Assembly (NCBI RefSeq): GCF_000188055.2
Contig: NZ_AEUZ02000001.1
Coordinates: forward strand, 1,812,001 to 1,876,000
Length of the DNA: 64,000 bases
From: Streptococcus urinalis 2285-97
Lineage (GTDB): Bacteria; Bacillota; Bacilli; Lactobacillales; Streptococcaceae
Reading direction: 5' to 3'
This document shows, piece by piece, positions 22,823 to 30,631 of the stretch (positions are counted from its first letter, which is position 1; each line of letters begins with the position of its first letter). The notes below the pieces were generated by a model. It saw nothing but the letters and a program-made list of their open reading frames with translations. It was not told the origin of the DNA and made no database searches. Position numbers and translations under genes: made by a program.

Positions 22823-23293
22823 TCAATACCTCGGATAAGGGTAAAAGTCTTTTTCTTCAAGCTTTGCTCTACCTTGCTCAAAGGCTTCTTGATTCCATGT
22901 CAATGCAAAATCAATTTGCGCATCATCTTCTAGAAAGTCCATTAAATCACTATGGCCTTCAGTAGCGACATCATTCAAAAATTGTGCAAAATAGTTTAGA
23001 AATTCTCTTGATAATCCTTTTTTAGCATCAAAAGGTATGGTCACAAGATAATCTTCTGCATCAAATTGTGATTTTTGAGGATTGTAAAAGAGCACATAAT
23101 CTTCAAATACAATGTCATTATCATTGACTTGACCTTTATCATCAATCGTTTCTACAGCTTCTTTATTTTGAGCCTCAATGATAAAAGTAACTTCAACCGC
23201 ATGATTTTTCTTGTCCCAATCCATAGCAAAGTCATAGTTTAAGTGTTTGTCCAGTTCTTCTTCCAATACTGATAAAAATCCAAAATTAGCCAT
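22823..23293 (-). CDS. DUF3013-family protein
   Basis: A 156-residue acidic protein starting MANFGFLSVLEEELDKHLNYDFAMDWDKKNHAVEVTF split over its conserved start. It matches the streptococcal/lactococcal DUF3013 family, usually found beside prmA. The function is unknown. No signal peptide or membrane segment is visible, so a cytoplasmic location is likely. Confidence 0.8.
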   Translation of the reverse strand: MANFGFLSVLEEELDKHLNYDFAMDWDKKNHAVEVTFIIEAQNKEAVETIDDKGQVNDNDIVFEDYVLFYNPQKSQFDAEDYLVTIPFDAKKGLSREFLNYFAQFLNDVATEGHSDLMDFLEDDAQIDFALTWNQEAFEQGRAKLEEKDFYPYPRY

Positions 23294-23396
23294 TCCAATG
23301 ATTCCTTTTTCCTTGTTTTCATTATTATAACATGAAAAGCCTTTTAGAAGGCATGATAGTAGTTGTTTCCTTTAAAATCGTCAGTTGTCTTCTTTA

Positions 23397-23411
23397 TGAT
23401 ATAATTTCAAT
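23397..23411 (+). promoter_or_regulatory. extended -10 promoter directly abutting the pabB start
   Basis: TGATATAAT (23397-23405) places the transcription start at about 23412, the A of the pabB ATG. No ribosome-binding site precedes that ATG, so the mRNA is probably leaderless. The -35 is weak, as often with TGn-type promoters. Confidence 0.55.
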
Positions 23412-25133
23412 ATGCATCAAATTTCCATCATTGATTTTAAAGAACTCGGTTATCGCCTTCAATTTACAAACCCCATAACTGAGCTAAAGACAAAAATATT
23501 AGCTGACATTCCAAAATTAATGGCTGATGTAACAGCCTATCAAGAAAAAGGGTATTATGTCGTTGGTTACTTGACCTACGAAGCTGCTAAAGCTTTTGAT
23601 CCACAGTTTGAAACGTATTCAAAAACTTTAAACAATGGATACCTAGCCTACTTTACTGTACATGACAGCTATCAACAACTTGATTTTCCTCTATCTTATC
23701 AGAAAACACCTTTAGCCCAAAATTGGCAAACAAATATCACTGAGGCTAATTATCAAAAAGCAATTGCTCAGATTCACCATCAAATGCGTTATGGCAATAC
23801 TTATCAAGTCAATTTTACAATACAATTAGAACAAGAATTAGATGAGTTGAATCATCTTGATTTATACAACCAGCTAATGGTCGAACAACAAGCAGGTTAT
23901 AATGCCTATATTGCTTATGATGATGTCGTTATTCTCTCTGCCAGTCCCGAACTCTTTTTTAAAAGATTGTCTCAAACTTTAATCACAAGGCCAATGAAAG
24001 GGACAACAAAACGAGGCGCAAATCTTATCCAAGACAAAGCTGAAGCAAATTGGTTAGCCAACGATGCTAAAAATCGCTCAGAGAATATGATGATTGTTGA
24101 CTTACTTCGTAATGACATGGGAAAAATTTGTCAAACAGGTTCCGTTAAAGTAACGTCACTCTGTCAGGTTGAACAATACTCAACGGTTTGGCAGATGACA
24201 TCCACAATAGAAGGCCAATTAGATAAAGGAACGACACTCTATCACATTTTCGAGGCTTTATTTCCCTGTGGATCCATCACAGGTGCTCCAAAACAGTCTA
24301 CCATGTCAATCATTAGTCAATTAGAAGAGAATCCACGCGGCGTCTATTGTGGAACCATAGGTATTTTATTCCCAAATGGAGATGCTTATTTCAATGTTCC
24401 TATTCGCACCATTCAAATGAACCAAAACAAAGCTACTTACGGTGTTGGTGGCGGGATCACTTGGGAAAGTAAATGGCATGAAGAATGGCAAGAAATCAAG
24501 CAGAAATCTGCTATTCTCTATCGACAAAAGCCAACATTTGACCTCTTGACGACTGCAAAAGTTGAAAACCAGCACATCTTGTTTTATGCAGAACATCTTA
24601 ATCGTTTAAAAGAAGCTAGTCACTATTTTGGTTATCCTTTTTACGAGGAAAAACTGAAACAACTGATTACAGACCACCTTTCCACATTAGACTCTAGCGA
24701 CTACCGTCTCTCTATCAAGCTAAATCATCAAGGTCAAATAAGCATAAGCAGCCAGACACTTGTTCCTTTATCTGAAGCTTTTTTGACAGCCAAGTTAAAA
24801 AAACAAGATAAACCCATTAAAGACTCGCCATTCACTTTTTTCAAAACGACTTACCGTCCACATCTTGAAAAAAGTAATCAAGAAACAATTTATTTTGATG
24901 ACGACCAATTTCTACTAGAAACCAGTATTGGAAATCTCTTTTTAGAGATAGATAATCACCTTTATACCCCACCAGTAGATTTTGGTATTTTACCAGGTAT
25001 TTTTAGGCAATCACTATTAGAAAAAGGAATCGTGATTGAAAAGAAACTGACGCTAGATGACCTCAAGAGAGCTATTCGTATCTTTGCTGGTAATGCGATA
25101 CGTGGTCTCTATCAACTGACTCTTGATGATTAA
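23412..25133 (+). CDS. pabB: aminodeoxychorismate synthase component I fused to 4-amino-4-deoxychorismate lyase
   Basis: A 573-residue PabB-PabC fusion for folate biosynthesis. Residues 1 to about 355 are the chorismate-binding domain, with SPELFFKR, RPMKGTTKRG, NRSENMMIVDLLRND-type SENMMIVDLLRNDMG, and GSITGAPKQ. Residues from about 375 on are a class IV PLP-dependent lyase (HLNRLKEAS, TSIGNLFLE, PPVDFGILPGIFR). Together with PabA downstream it converts chorismate and glutamine to p-aminobenzoate. Translation appears leaderless. Confidence 0.93.
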   Translation: MHQISIIDFKELGYRLQFTNPITELKTKILADIPKLMADVTAYQEKGYYVVGYLTYEAAKAFDPQFETYSKTLNNGYLAYFTVHDSYQQLDFPLSYQKTPLAQNWQTNITEANYQKAIAQIHHQMRYGNTYQVNFTIQLEQELDELNHLDLYNQLMVEQQAGYNAYIAYDDVVILSASPELFFKRLSQTLITRPMKGTTKRGANLIQDKAEANWLANDAKNRSENMMIVDLLRNDMGKICQTGSVKVTSLCQVEQYSTVWQMTSTIEGQLDKGTTLYHIFEALFPCGSITGAPKQSTMSIISQLEENPRGVYCGTIGILFPNGDAYFNVPIRTIQMNQNKATYGVGGGITWESKWHEEWQEIKQKSAILYRQKPTFDLLTTAKVENQHILFYAEHLNRLKEASHYFGYPFYEEKLKQLITDHLSTLDSSDYRLSIKLNHQGQISISSQTLVPLSEAFLTAKLKKQDKPIKDSPFTFFKTTYRPHLEKSNQETIYFDDDQFLLETSIGNLFLEIDNHLYTPPVDFGILPGIFRQSLLEKGIVIEKKLTLDDLKRAIRIFAGNAIRGLYQLTLDD

Positions 25134-25151
25134 ACTGACAAAGGAAAAACA

Positions 25152-25730
25152 ATGTTGTTATTAATTGATAATCATGATTCTTTTACTTATAATTTAAAGC
25201 AGTACTTATCAAAACATGACCAAGTTCTTGTTCTAAAAAATGATGACCCTACTTTATTTCAAGTAGCAGATAAAGCAAATGCTTTAATCTATTCTCCTGG
25301 TCCTGGTAGACCTGAGGAGGCAAATGCTATGCTAGATATGATCAAGACATTTTCCAAACAAAAGCCAATTTTAGGGGTCTGCCTAGGACATCAAGCTTTA
25401 GCCCTTTCATTTGGTGGAAAATTATCACTCGCTAAAGAAGTCATGCATGGTAAAGAAGTTTTGATAAAGGTCGATAGAGATAGTACTTTATTTCAGGGTT
25501 TACCTGAACAAGTAAAGGTAATGCGCTATCATTCTTATATTGTTTCAGAACTACCAAAAGCTTTCCAAATCACTGCTAGAACTATCAATACTAATGAAGT
25601 GATGGCTATTGAACATCAATCATTGCCACTCTATGGTTTACAATTTCATCCTGAAAGTATTGGAACGCCACTCGGACAAGTCATGATTGATCATTTTATC
25701 AATAGTATCAATGATAAGAGATTCACTTAG
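25152..25730 (+). CDS. pabA: aminodeoxychorismate synthase component II (glutamine amidotransferase)
   Basis: A 192-residue class I glutamine amidotransferase. The catalytic Cys is in GVCLGHQAL and the His/Glu pair is in QFHPESI. The N-terminal LLIDNHDSFTYNL is typical of the PabA/TrpG family. It lies 18 bases after the pabBC fusion, so it supplies ammonia to that enzyme; no trp genes are nearby. Confidence 0.92.
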   Translation: MLLLIDNHDSFTYNLKQYLSKHDQVLVLKNDDPTLFQVADKANALIYSPGPGRPEEANAMLDMIKTFSKQKPILGVCLGHQALALSFGGKLSLAKEVMHGKEVLIKVDRDSTLFQGLPEQVKVMRYHSYIVSELPKAFQITARTINTNEVMAIEHQSLPLYGLQFHPESIGTPLGQVMIDHFINSINDKRFT

Positions 25731-25741
25731 AAAGGATTTTT

Positions 25742-27013
25742 ATGCCTGATAATTTAGCATTACGCATGAGACCGCTAACGATTAACGAGGTTATCGGTCA
25801 ACAACATCTCGTTGGTGACGGTAAAATTATTGCCCGTATGGTTGAGGCAAATAAACTATCATCTATGATACTATTTGGCCCTCCTGGCATTGGAAAAACA
25901 TCTATAGCTAGTGCTATTGCCGGTACAACAAAATATGCCTTTAGAACTTTTAATGCCACTGTAGATACTAAAAAAAGGTTACAAGAAATTGCTGAAGAGG
26001 CTAAGTTTTCAGGTGGTTTAGTGCTTTTACTAGATGAAATTCATCGCCTAGATAAGACTAAGCAAGATTTTTTATTGCCACTTCTTGAAAATGGGAATAT
26101 TATCATGATTGGTGCCACCACAGAGAACCCTTTTTTCTCTGTCACTCCAGCCATTAGGAGTCGTGTCCAAATTTTTGAACTAGAGCCACTGACAAGTGAT
26201 GACATCGCAAATGCTTTAAAAAATGCACTAGATGATAAGGAACGCGGTTTTGATTTTTCTGTTCACCTTGATGATGATGCTTTGTCATTTATTACAACAG
26301 CTACAAATGGTGACCTTCGCTCTGCTTATAATTCACTTGATTTAGCGGTCATGTCCACAAAACCACAAGCAGATGGTAGTAGACACATTAGTTTGGAAAC
26401 CGTTGAAAACTCCTTACAACGTTCCTATATCACTATGGATAAAAATGGTGATGGCCATTATGATGTTCTTTCTGCCTTACAAAAGTCAATCCGCGGTTCC
26501 GATGTTAATGCGAGTTTACATTATGCCGCTCGATTAATTGAAGCAGGTGACTTACCAAGCTTGGCTAGACGTTTAACGGTTATCGCCTATGAAGATATTG
26601 GACTGGCAAATCCTGAAGCACAAGTGCATACAGTAACTGCACTTGAAGCTGCTCAAAAAATAGGATTTCCCGAAGCACGCATTTTGATTGCAAATGTCGT
26701 TGTCGATTTGGCTTTGTCTCCAAAATCAAATTCAGCTTACCTTGCAATGGACCAGGCATTAAGTGATTTAAGGTCAAATGGCAATCTGCCTATTCCACGT
26801 CATTTAAGAGATGGCCATTATGCAGGCAGTAAAGAATTAGGCAATGCACAAGACTATCTTTATCCTCACAATTACCCTGAAAAATGGGTAAAACAAGATT
26901 ATTTACCAGAAAAATTAAAAGGAAAAAATTATTTTTCACCAAATGAAACAGGTAAATATGAGCGTGCTTTAGGAGCTAACAAAGAGCGAATTGACAGGCT
27001 ATCACAGGAATAA
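25742..27013 (+). CDS. rarA: replication-associated recombination protein A (AAA+ ATPase)
   Basis: A 423-residue MgsA/RarA-family ATPase acting at stalled replication forks. Visible are Walker A FGPPGIGKTS, Walker B LLLDEIHRLDK, sensor 1 GATTENPFF and the C-terminal tetramerisation region. It follows pabA after 11 bases with a good ribosome-binding site (AAAGGA). rarA is a frequent neighbour of the 6S RNA gene in Firmicutes, as here. Confidence 0.95.
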   Translation: MPDNLALRMRPLTINEVIGQQHLVGDGKIIARMVEANKLSSMILFGPPGIGKTSIASAIAGTTKYAFRTFNATVDTKKRLQEIAEEAKFSGGLVLLLDEIHRLDKTKQDFLLPLLENGNIIMIGATTENPFFSVTPAIRSRVQIFELEPLTSDDIANALKNALDDKERGFDFSVHLDDDALSFITTATNGDLRSAYNSLDLAVMSTKPQADGSRHISLETVENSLQRSYITMDKNGDGHYDVLSALQKSIRGSDVNASLHYAARLIEAGDLPSLARRLTVIAYEDIGLANPEAQVHTVTALEAAQKIGFPEARILIANVVVDLALSPKSNSAYLAMDQALSDLRSNGNLPIPRHLRDGHYAGSKELGNAQDYLYPHNYPEKWVKQDYLPEKLKGKNYFSPNETGKYERALGANKERIDRLSQE

Positions 27014-27060
27014 TCTCATTTTAGAAAAAGGAAACGTTACCATTTTTTAACCGATTTACC

Positions 27061-27091
27061 TTGAAAATTTTTCAAAAAGTGGTATCATAAT
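27061..27091 (+). promoter_or_regulatory. promoter of 6S RNA and tRNA-Lys
   Basis: TTGAAA at 27061 with TATCATAAT at 27083-27091. Either TATCAT (16-base spacer) or CATAAT (19-base spacer) may be the -10. It lies about 12 bases before the predicted 6S 5' end. Confidence 0.6.
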
Positions 27092-27102
27092 GATACAGAA
27101 TT

Positions 27103-27293
27103 AATGCTGTGGCATACGAATCTACATCTAAGTGTTGACCGACTAATTTTTTGTATTTTCGGGAAACGAAGTCTTGTCCTAGTCTGCAAGCCGTTACACG
27201 CGGACGCAACTTCCAAGGATAAGCGAGTTACCCACCTGCTTAACGTGTGCGGGTTCAATACAAAGCGTAGATCACCGGTGCCAATACAGCATC
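27103..27293 (+). ncRNA. ssrS: 6S RNA
   Basis: A stable RNA of about 190 bases that binds the housekeeping RNA polymerase. The 5' ATGCTGTGGCA (from 27104) pairs with the 3' TGCC...ACAGCAT (to 27292), giving the long closing stem expected of 6S RNA. The interior is GC-rich for this genome and contains no believable protein. It sits directly after rarA, its usual Firmicute position, and ends three bases before a tRNA. Identification rests on closing stem, size and context. Confidence 0.7.
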
Positions 27294-27295
27294 AT

Positions 27296-27368
27296 GCCTC
27301 CTTAGCTCAGTTGGTAGAGCAGTGGACTCTTAATCCATGGGTCACAGGTTCGAGCCCTGTAGGGGGCA
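27296..27368 (+). tRNA. tRNA-Lys (anticodon CTT)
   Basis: The cloverleaf is complete: acceptor GCCTCCT / AGGGGGC with discriminator A, D-arm TAGCTCAGTTGGTAGAGCA, anticodon loop CTCTTAA, and T-arm ACAGG-TTCGAGC-CCTGT. CCA is not encoded. The element's integrase gene lies 100 bases downstream, so this is the insertion site and the 3' end belongs to the attachment core. Confidence 0.96.
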
Positions 27369-27382
27369 TTAATAATAGTGTC

Positions 27383-27409
27383 AAAAACCTTGATTTTAAA
27401 GGTTTTTTT
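27383..27409 (+). terminator. terminator for 6S RNA/tRNA-Lys, supplied by the element
   Basis: AAAAACCTT, a loop of about seven bases, AAGGTTTTT and a T-run. It lies inside the integrated element, just past the tRNA 3' end, so the element replaces the original chromosomal terminator. Confidence 0.75.
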
Positions 27410-27423
27410 CTTTGTTTCAGCAG

Positions 27424-27444
27424 ATTTGTTCTAAATTTGTTCTA
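27424..27444. repeat. tandem direct repeats next to the integrase (likely arm-type sites)
   Basis: ATTTGTTCTA occurs at 27424-27433 and 27435-27444, eleven bases apart (one helical turn), between the tRNA end and the integrase 3' end. Short direct repeats at this place are typical integrase arm-binding sites. Confidence 0.45.
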
Positions 27445-27468
27445 GAAGATATTCTTTAAAAATTAGCT

Positions 27469-28590
27469 TTAAGATACTAAACTTCTGACCGTTTCATATT
27501 CCTTATTTATTACTTCTGTCAAGACGTGACCATAAGTTTCAAGTAACTGTGTAATATCCTTATGACCCATTAATCTTGCAACTACCCAAATATCAACACC
27601 CTTAGCCAATAAATAACTTCCATAGGTATGTCTCGCACCTGTTGCAGTCATTTTTGAATCAATATTTAATAAATGTAATACATTTCTCAAACTTTTATTA
27701 ATGGCACTATTTGACGACACACCGTACCTATAGTCATAAAATATTTGATTATTAATATTTACAATTTTTAAGTTTTTCAACATAACTTGCTGATCATCCT
27801 TCAAACGTCTTAAGGTTAATGCCAAAGATTGACTAATAGGAATAGTACGAATTGAGGTTTTTGTTTTAGGTGGACTAAAAGTTCCCTTATCCCCACTAAA
27901 TCTTCTATACGTCTTGATTTCTAGATCTTCAAAATTAACATCATCCCAAGTTAAAGCTAAAGCTTCCCCCACTCGTAAACCTGTTTTAAATAGCACCAGT
28001 AATAAATAATAAACAATACTATTTGAATAATCCAAATTGTTTTCTAAATAAGATATCACTTTCTTGTAATCAGAAATACTATGTAGATATTTATCATCTG
28101 CATCCTTAACAAATTTCCTACCAGCTATGACAACTCCATCAGTAAAATCAGATAATAAGACACCATCTCTTTTAGCAAATTGGATAGCTTTTTTTATATC
28201 TGAATTTAACCTTCTAACATGGTTTTTAGTGTATTTTTCAGCGTACGTATTTAATTTCCTCTGATACGCACTATGCTTTATTTTATTTACTTTCTGATTT
28301 CCAAAAAGTTTACGAATAACAGAACCTCTTGTAAAATATTTGTTCTTTGTAGTCTCTGCTAGATTGCTAGGCTTTATAATTAAACTGTACCATTCAAACC
28401 ACAAATCATACAATGTTATATCAGAAGATATAGAATTTACTAATAACTTTTGTTGCTCTATCCTCATAGCTTCATTCATAGCTTCACGCTTTGTCTTAAA
28501 ACCTGAACCAGAAGCAACTAACTCACTTTTTTCATTGAATATTCTATAATCCCATAATTTCTTTTTACCTCTTTGTCTATATGTTGCCAT
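27469..28590 (-). CDS. int: tyrosine recombinase, ICE integrase
   Basis: A 373-residue phage-type integrase. It has an N-terminal AP2-like arm-binding part (YRQRGKKKLWDYRIF), a SAM-like core-binding domain, and the C-terminal catalytic domain with Arg in FKTGLRVGEAL, Lys in KTKTSIRTIPI, the box ATGARHTYGSYLL, the His in MGHKDIT, and the nucleophile Tyr in LLETYGH. The first His of the usual HxxR motif is Thr here (TGAR), as I recall for some related ICE integrases. The start has an AAAGGAG site. Adjacent to tRNA-Lys, its target. Confidence 0.95.
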   Translation of the reverse strand: MATYRQRGKKKLWDYRIFNEKSELVASGSGFKTKREAMNEAMRIEQQKLLVNSISSDITLYDLWFEWYSLIIKPSNLAETTKNKYFTRGSVIRKLFGNQKVNKIKHSAYQRKLNTYAEKYTKNHVRRLNSDIKKAIQFAKRDGVLLSDFTDGVVIAGRKFVKDADDKYLHSISDYKKVISYLENNLDYSNSIVYYLLLVLFKTGLRVGEALALTWDDVNFEDLEIKTYRRFSGDKGTFSPPKTKTSIRTIPISQSLALTLRRLKDDQQVMLKNLKIVNINNQIFYDYRYGVSSNSAINKSLRNVLHLLNIDSKMTATGARHTYGSYLLAKGVDIWVVARLMGHKDITQLLETYGHVLTEVINKEYETVRSLVS

Positions 28591-28639
28591 TTTACTCCTT
28601 TCTTAGACATCAAGGAATTTATCCTCAATATTATACCAT

Positions 28640-28966
28640 TTAACTATTTAATAAAATAGAACCAAAATTATCTTCAAAATATTTTCTAGCTTTTGTTGCT
28701 AATATTTTATATCGACTACCTTTACCTTTCGGATAAACAATAAAACCATTTGGATTAATTGATAAATCTACTTCTTTTTTTATATCTGGATTTAACAAAA
28801 TATCATTAATCAATTTTGACCTTCCAATTCCCAATAACTCTTGTAAGTTATCAATATCCCACCACTTGCCTTGTTCATTATCACTTAACAAATTTAAATA
28901 TTCTTCTTTTGAAATAATAACAACATCATCTGGTACAGGAACACTCACATTAAAAACCTGTTGCAT
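28640..28966 (-). CDS. xis: DUF771-family protein, probable excisionase
   Basis: A 108-residue protein with WWDIDNLQELLGIGRSKLIND, a winged-helix/MerR-like DNA-binding helix pair, and a C-terminal basic segment. It resembles DUF771 proteins found immediately upstream of integrases in streptococcal ICEs and prophages, where they probably act as recombination directionality factors. I start it at 28966, six bases after AAGGAGG; the ATG at 28972 abuts that site. The excisionase role and symbol are inferred from position. Confidence 0.65.
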   Translation of the reverse strand: MQQVFNVSVPVPDDVVIISKEEYLNLLSDNEQGKWWDIDNLQELLGIGRSKLINDILLNPDIKKEVDLSINPNGFIVYPKGKGSRYKILATKARKYFEDNFGSILLNS

Positions 28967-29120
28967 ACTCATCCTCCTTATAACTTGCTTAATCCGAACG
29001 TTATTTGTTCCAGGTAATTAGGTTTTCCACTTTAAAACCGAACTATTTTTCAATTGCAGTTTTAATTTAAAATCCATATCCCCCGAACATTACGCTTTAA
29101 TAAAAAAACAAACAAAAAAA

Positions 29121-29140
29121 GCCATGAAATTAATCACAAC
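29121..29140 (-). terminator. degenerate copy of the element's GCCATGA hairpin
   Basis: GCCATGA-aattaa-TCACAAC preceded on the plus strand by a long A-run. The right arm is mutated compared with other copies at 29846, 30606 and 54074. It lies just after the membrane/coiled-coil gene. Confidence 0.4.
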
Positions 29141-29158
29141 TTTATTTCTATCAACTTC

Positions 29159-29791
29159 TTATCCTTCAAGATCATTTAATATTCTTCTTAAAGTACTTTT
29201 TATTTCTTCTGCTTCGCTATAACCGCCATCCTCAAACCTAGATAATTCCCTTTCAAAACTTGAAATTGATTTACGTAATTTTGATATTTCATCATTTTTA
29301 GGTTGATTTGATAAATCGACTATTTTTTCCTCTAAAGAATTAACTTTTAAGCCTAACATTTGATTTTCTCTGCTTACTTCACCAAACTTCAAAATTAATT
29401 CATTAGCAAAATCCATTTTTTCAATAAGTTTATCTCCATTTTTCACATGATTATAAACTTCTTTTCTAGAATTTTTTTCACGTTCCATTTCGTTACGGAT
29501 ATATTTAGTATCTTCTTTAACATATGAGTTTTTTTGAACTAATTCTTGTTTATTCTTTTCAATATTGTTTGATAAATTGCTTTGTATCAGAACATATTTA
29601 TCATATTGATTTGTCGAAATTTTGGAAAATTCGTCTACCAATTTCTCTTGACCTTCTTCTAAAAGCTCAAGTTCTCGTTGAATAGCTTTATTATCCCTAG
29701 AGTTTGAAATCAAAACTCCCACATTTGTAAAAATAATTCCTACAACACCACCTAAAGTAGCCCAATCCATTACTGAATAATCCCCTATCAT
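29159..29791 (-). CDS. membrane-anchored coiled-coil protein, unknown function
   Basis: A 210-residue protein with one N-terminal TM helix (residues 8-28). Nearly continuous heptad-like helices follow (ELELLEEGQEKLVDEF, then LGLKVNSLEEKIVDL and SSFERELSRFEDGG). No enzymatic motif is visible. It is preceded by an AGGAG site and follows another small membrane protein gene on the same strand. The N-in/C-out orientation cannot be decided. I do not recognise the family. Confidence 0.6.
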   Translation of the reverse strand: MIGDYSVMDWATLGGVVGIIFTNVGVLISNSRDNKAIQRELELLEEGQEKLVDEFSKISTNQYDKYVLIQSNLSNNIEKNKQELVQKNSYVKEDTKYIRNEMEREKNSRKEVYNHVKNGDKLIEKMDFANELILKFGEVSRENQMLGLKVNSLEEKIVDLSNQPKNDEISKLRKSISSFERELSRFEDGGYSEAEEIKSTLRRILNDLEG

Positions 29792-29845
29792 TTTTTCTCC
29801 TATTCTATCACATTTTATTCCATTCTGTATTATTTAATTAAAAAA

Positions 29846-29865
29846 GCCATGAAACTAATCATGAC
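29846..29865 (-). terminator. GCCATGA-type terminator hairpin
   Basis: GCCATGA-aactaa-TCATGAC, 7 bp with one G-U pair in the RNA, followed on the minus strand by a T-run. It sits two bases past the next gene's stop. Confidence 0.65.
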
Positions 29866-29866
29866 A

Positions 29867-30409
29867 TCAATGTTTCTCCATATCTAATAAAATATCATTT
29901 ATCAAAAATAACAAATACTTTCTAACTTCTCTTTTTTTAGAATCATGCAAAAAGAATTCTTTAAAACCTACATAATAAATATATAAAACAAATATCCATA
30001 CAATTAATAAAATACTAGATTTAAAAGTTTTGGCATTTAACCAAGAAGTTACAACTCTCTCTATTGAATTATAACCTAATATTACTGGAATTAAACCTAC
30101 TACAATCACACCAAAATAATTAAATATCTTTTGTAAAAATGCTTTGAATTCTAAACCAATCCCTGTTGTCTCTCTATTTTCAATTATCATTCTTAAATGC
30201 TTCAAATCAAGTTCTGATAGTCCCATTAATTCTTTACGAACACTTTCGATTTCTTGAAATGTAGTTCTTGAATTTTTAATAGACAATTTTTTTATTATAA
30301 ATCTAAATTTAGAATACTTTTTTTCCTTTTTTAAATCTCGTAATACAAAATCTAACCAAACATTTAACTCATAACTATCATTTAGAGTAATATACTTATA
30401 GTTCAACAC
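29867..30409 (-). CDS. two-TM membrane protein, unknown function
   Basis: A 180-residue protein. Residues 1-90 are charged and helical with no recognised motif. Two hydrophobic segments follow (about residues 93-112 and 128-151). A charged C-terminus ends in LLFLINDILLDMEKH. Translation probably starts at the GTG at 30409 after AAAGGGA. It is adjacent to the coiled-coil membrane protein downstream, and the two may work together. The function is unknown. Confidence 0.55.
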   Translation of the reverse strand: MLNYKYITLNDSYELNVWLDFVLRDLKKEKKYSKFRFIIKKLSIKNSRTTFQEIESVRKELMGLSELDLKHLRMIIENRETTGIGLEFKAFLQKIFNYFGVIVVGLIPVILGYNSIERVVTSWLNAKTFKSSILLIVWIFVLYIYYVGFKEFFLHDSKKREVRKYLLFLINDILLDMEKH

Positions 30410-30436
30410 AATAACATCCCTTTATTTGTTATTATA

Positions 30437-30580
30437 TCAATCGTGCAAAACTTTTTCTAGTAGTATAATTAATATTAGTAATAATATTGTCAGTATTAAT
30501 CTGCTAGATATTGTTTCAATTAATTTCAATAAAATAATACTATAAATTAATGCTATGAAATAATATACTAGTCTTTTCAA
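30437..30580 (-). CDS. small hydrophobic membrane protein
   Basis: A 47-residue, almost wholly hydrophobic peptide with two possible TM helices (YYFIALIYSIILL and LILTILLLILIILLEKVL). I start it at a TTG at 30580 because AAAGGAG precedes it at the right distance. The in-frame ATG codons further upstream lie inside a terminator hairpin and lack such a site. No homologue is recognised. Confidence 0.45.
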   Translation of the reverse strand: MKRLVYYFIALIYSIILLKLIETISSRLILTILLLILIILLEKVLHD

Positions 30581-30605
30581 TTTCGCTCCTTTAAACAAAA
30601 CTAAA

Positions 30606-30625
30606 GCCATGAAATTAATCATGGC
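30606..30625 (-). terminator. GCCATGA-type terminator hairpin, perfect copy
   Basis: GCCATGA-aattaa-TCATGGC, just past the LPXTG gene stop. The T-run on the minus strand is interrupted. Confidence 0.6.
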
Positions 30626-30631
30626 ATTATC

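Noticed and set aside
27104..27445. 113-codon open frame on the plus strand over the 6S RNA and tRNA
   Set aside because: It runs through a complete tRNA and the 6S stems and has no ribosome-binding site.
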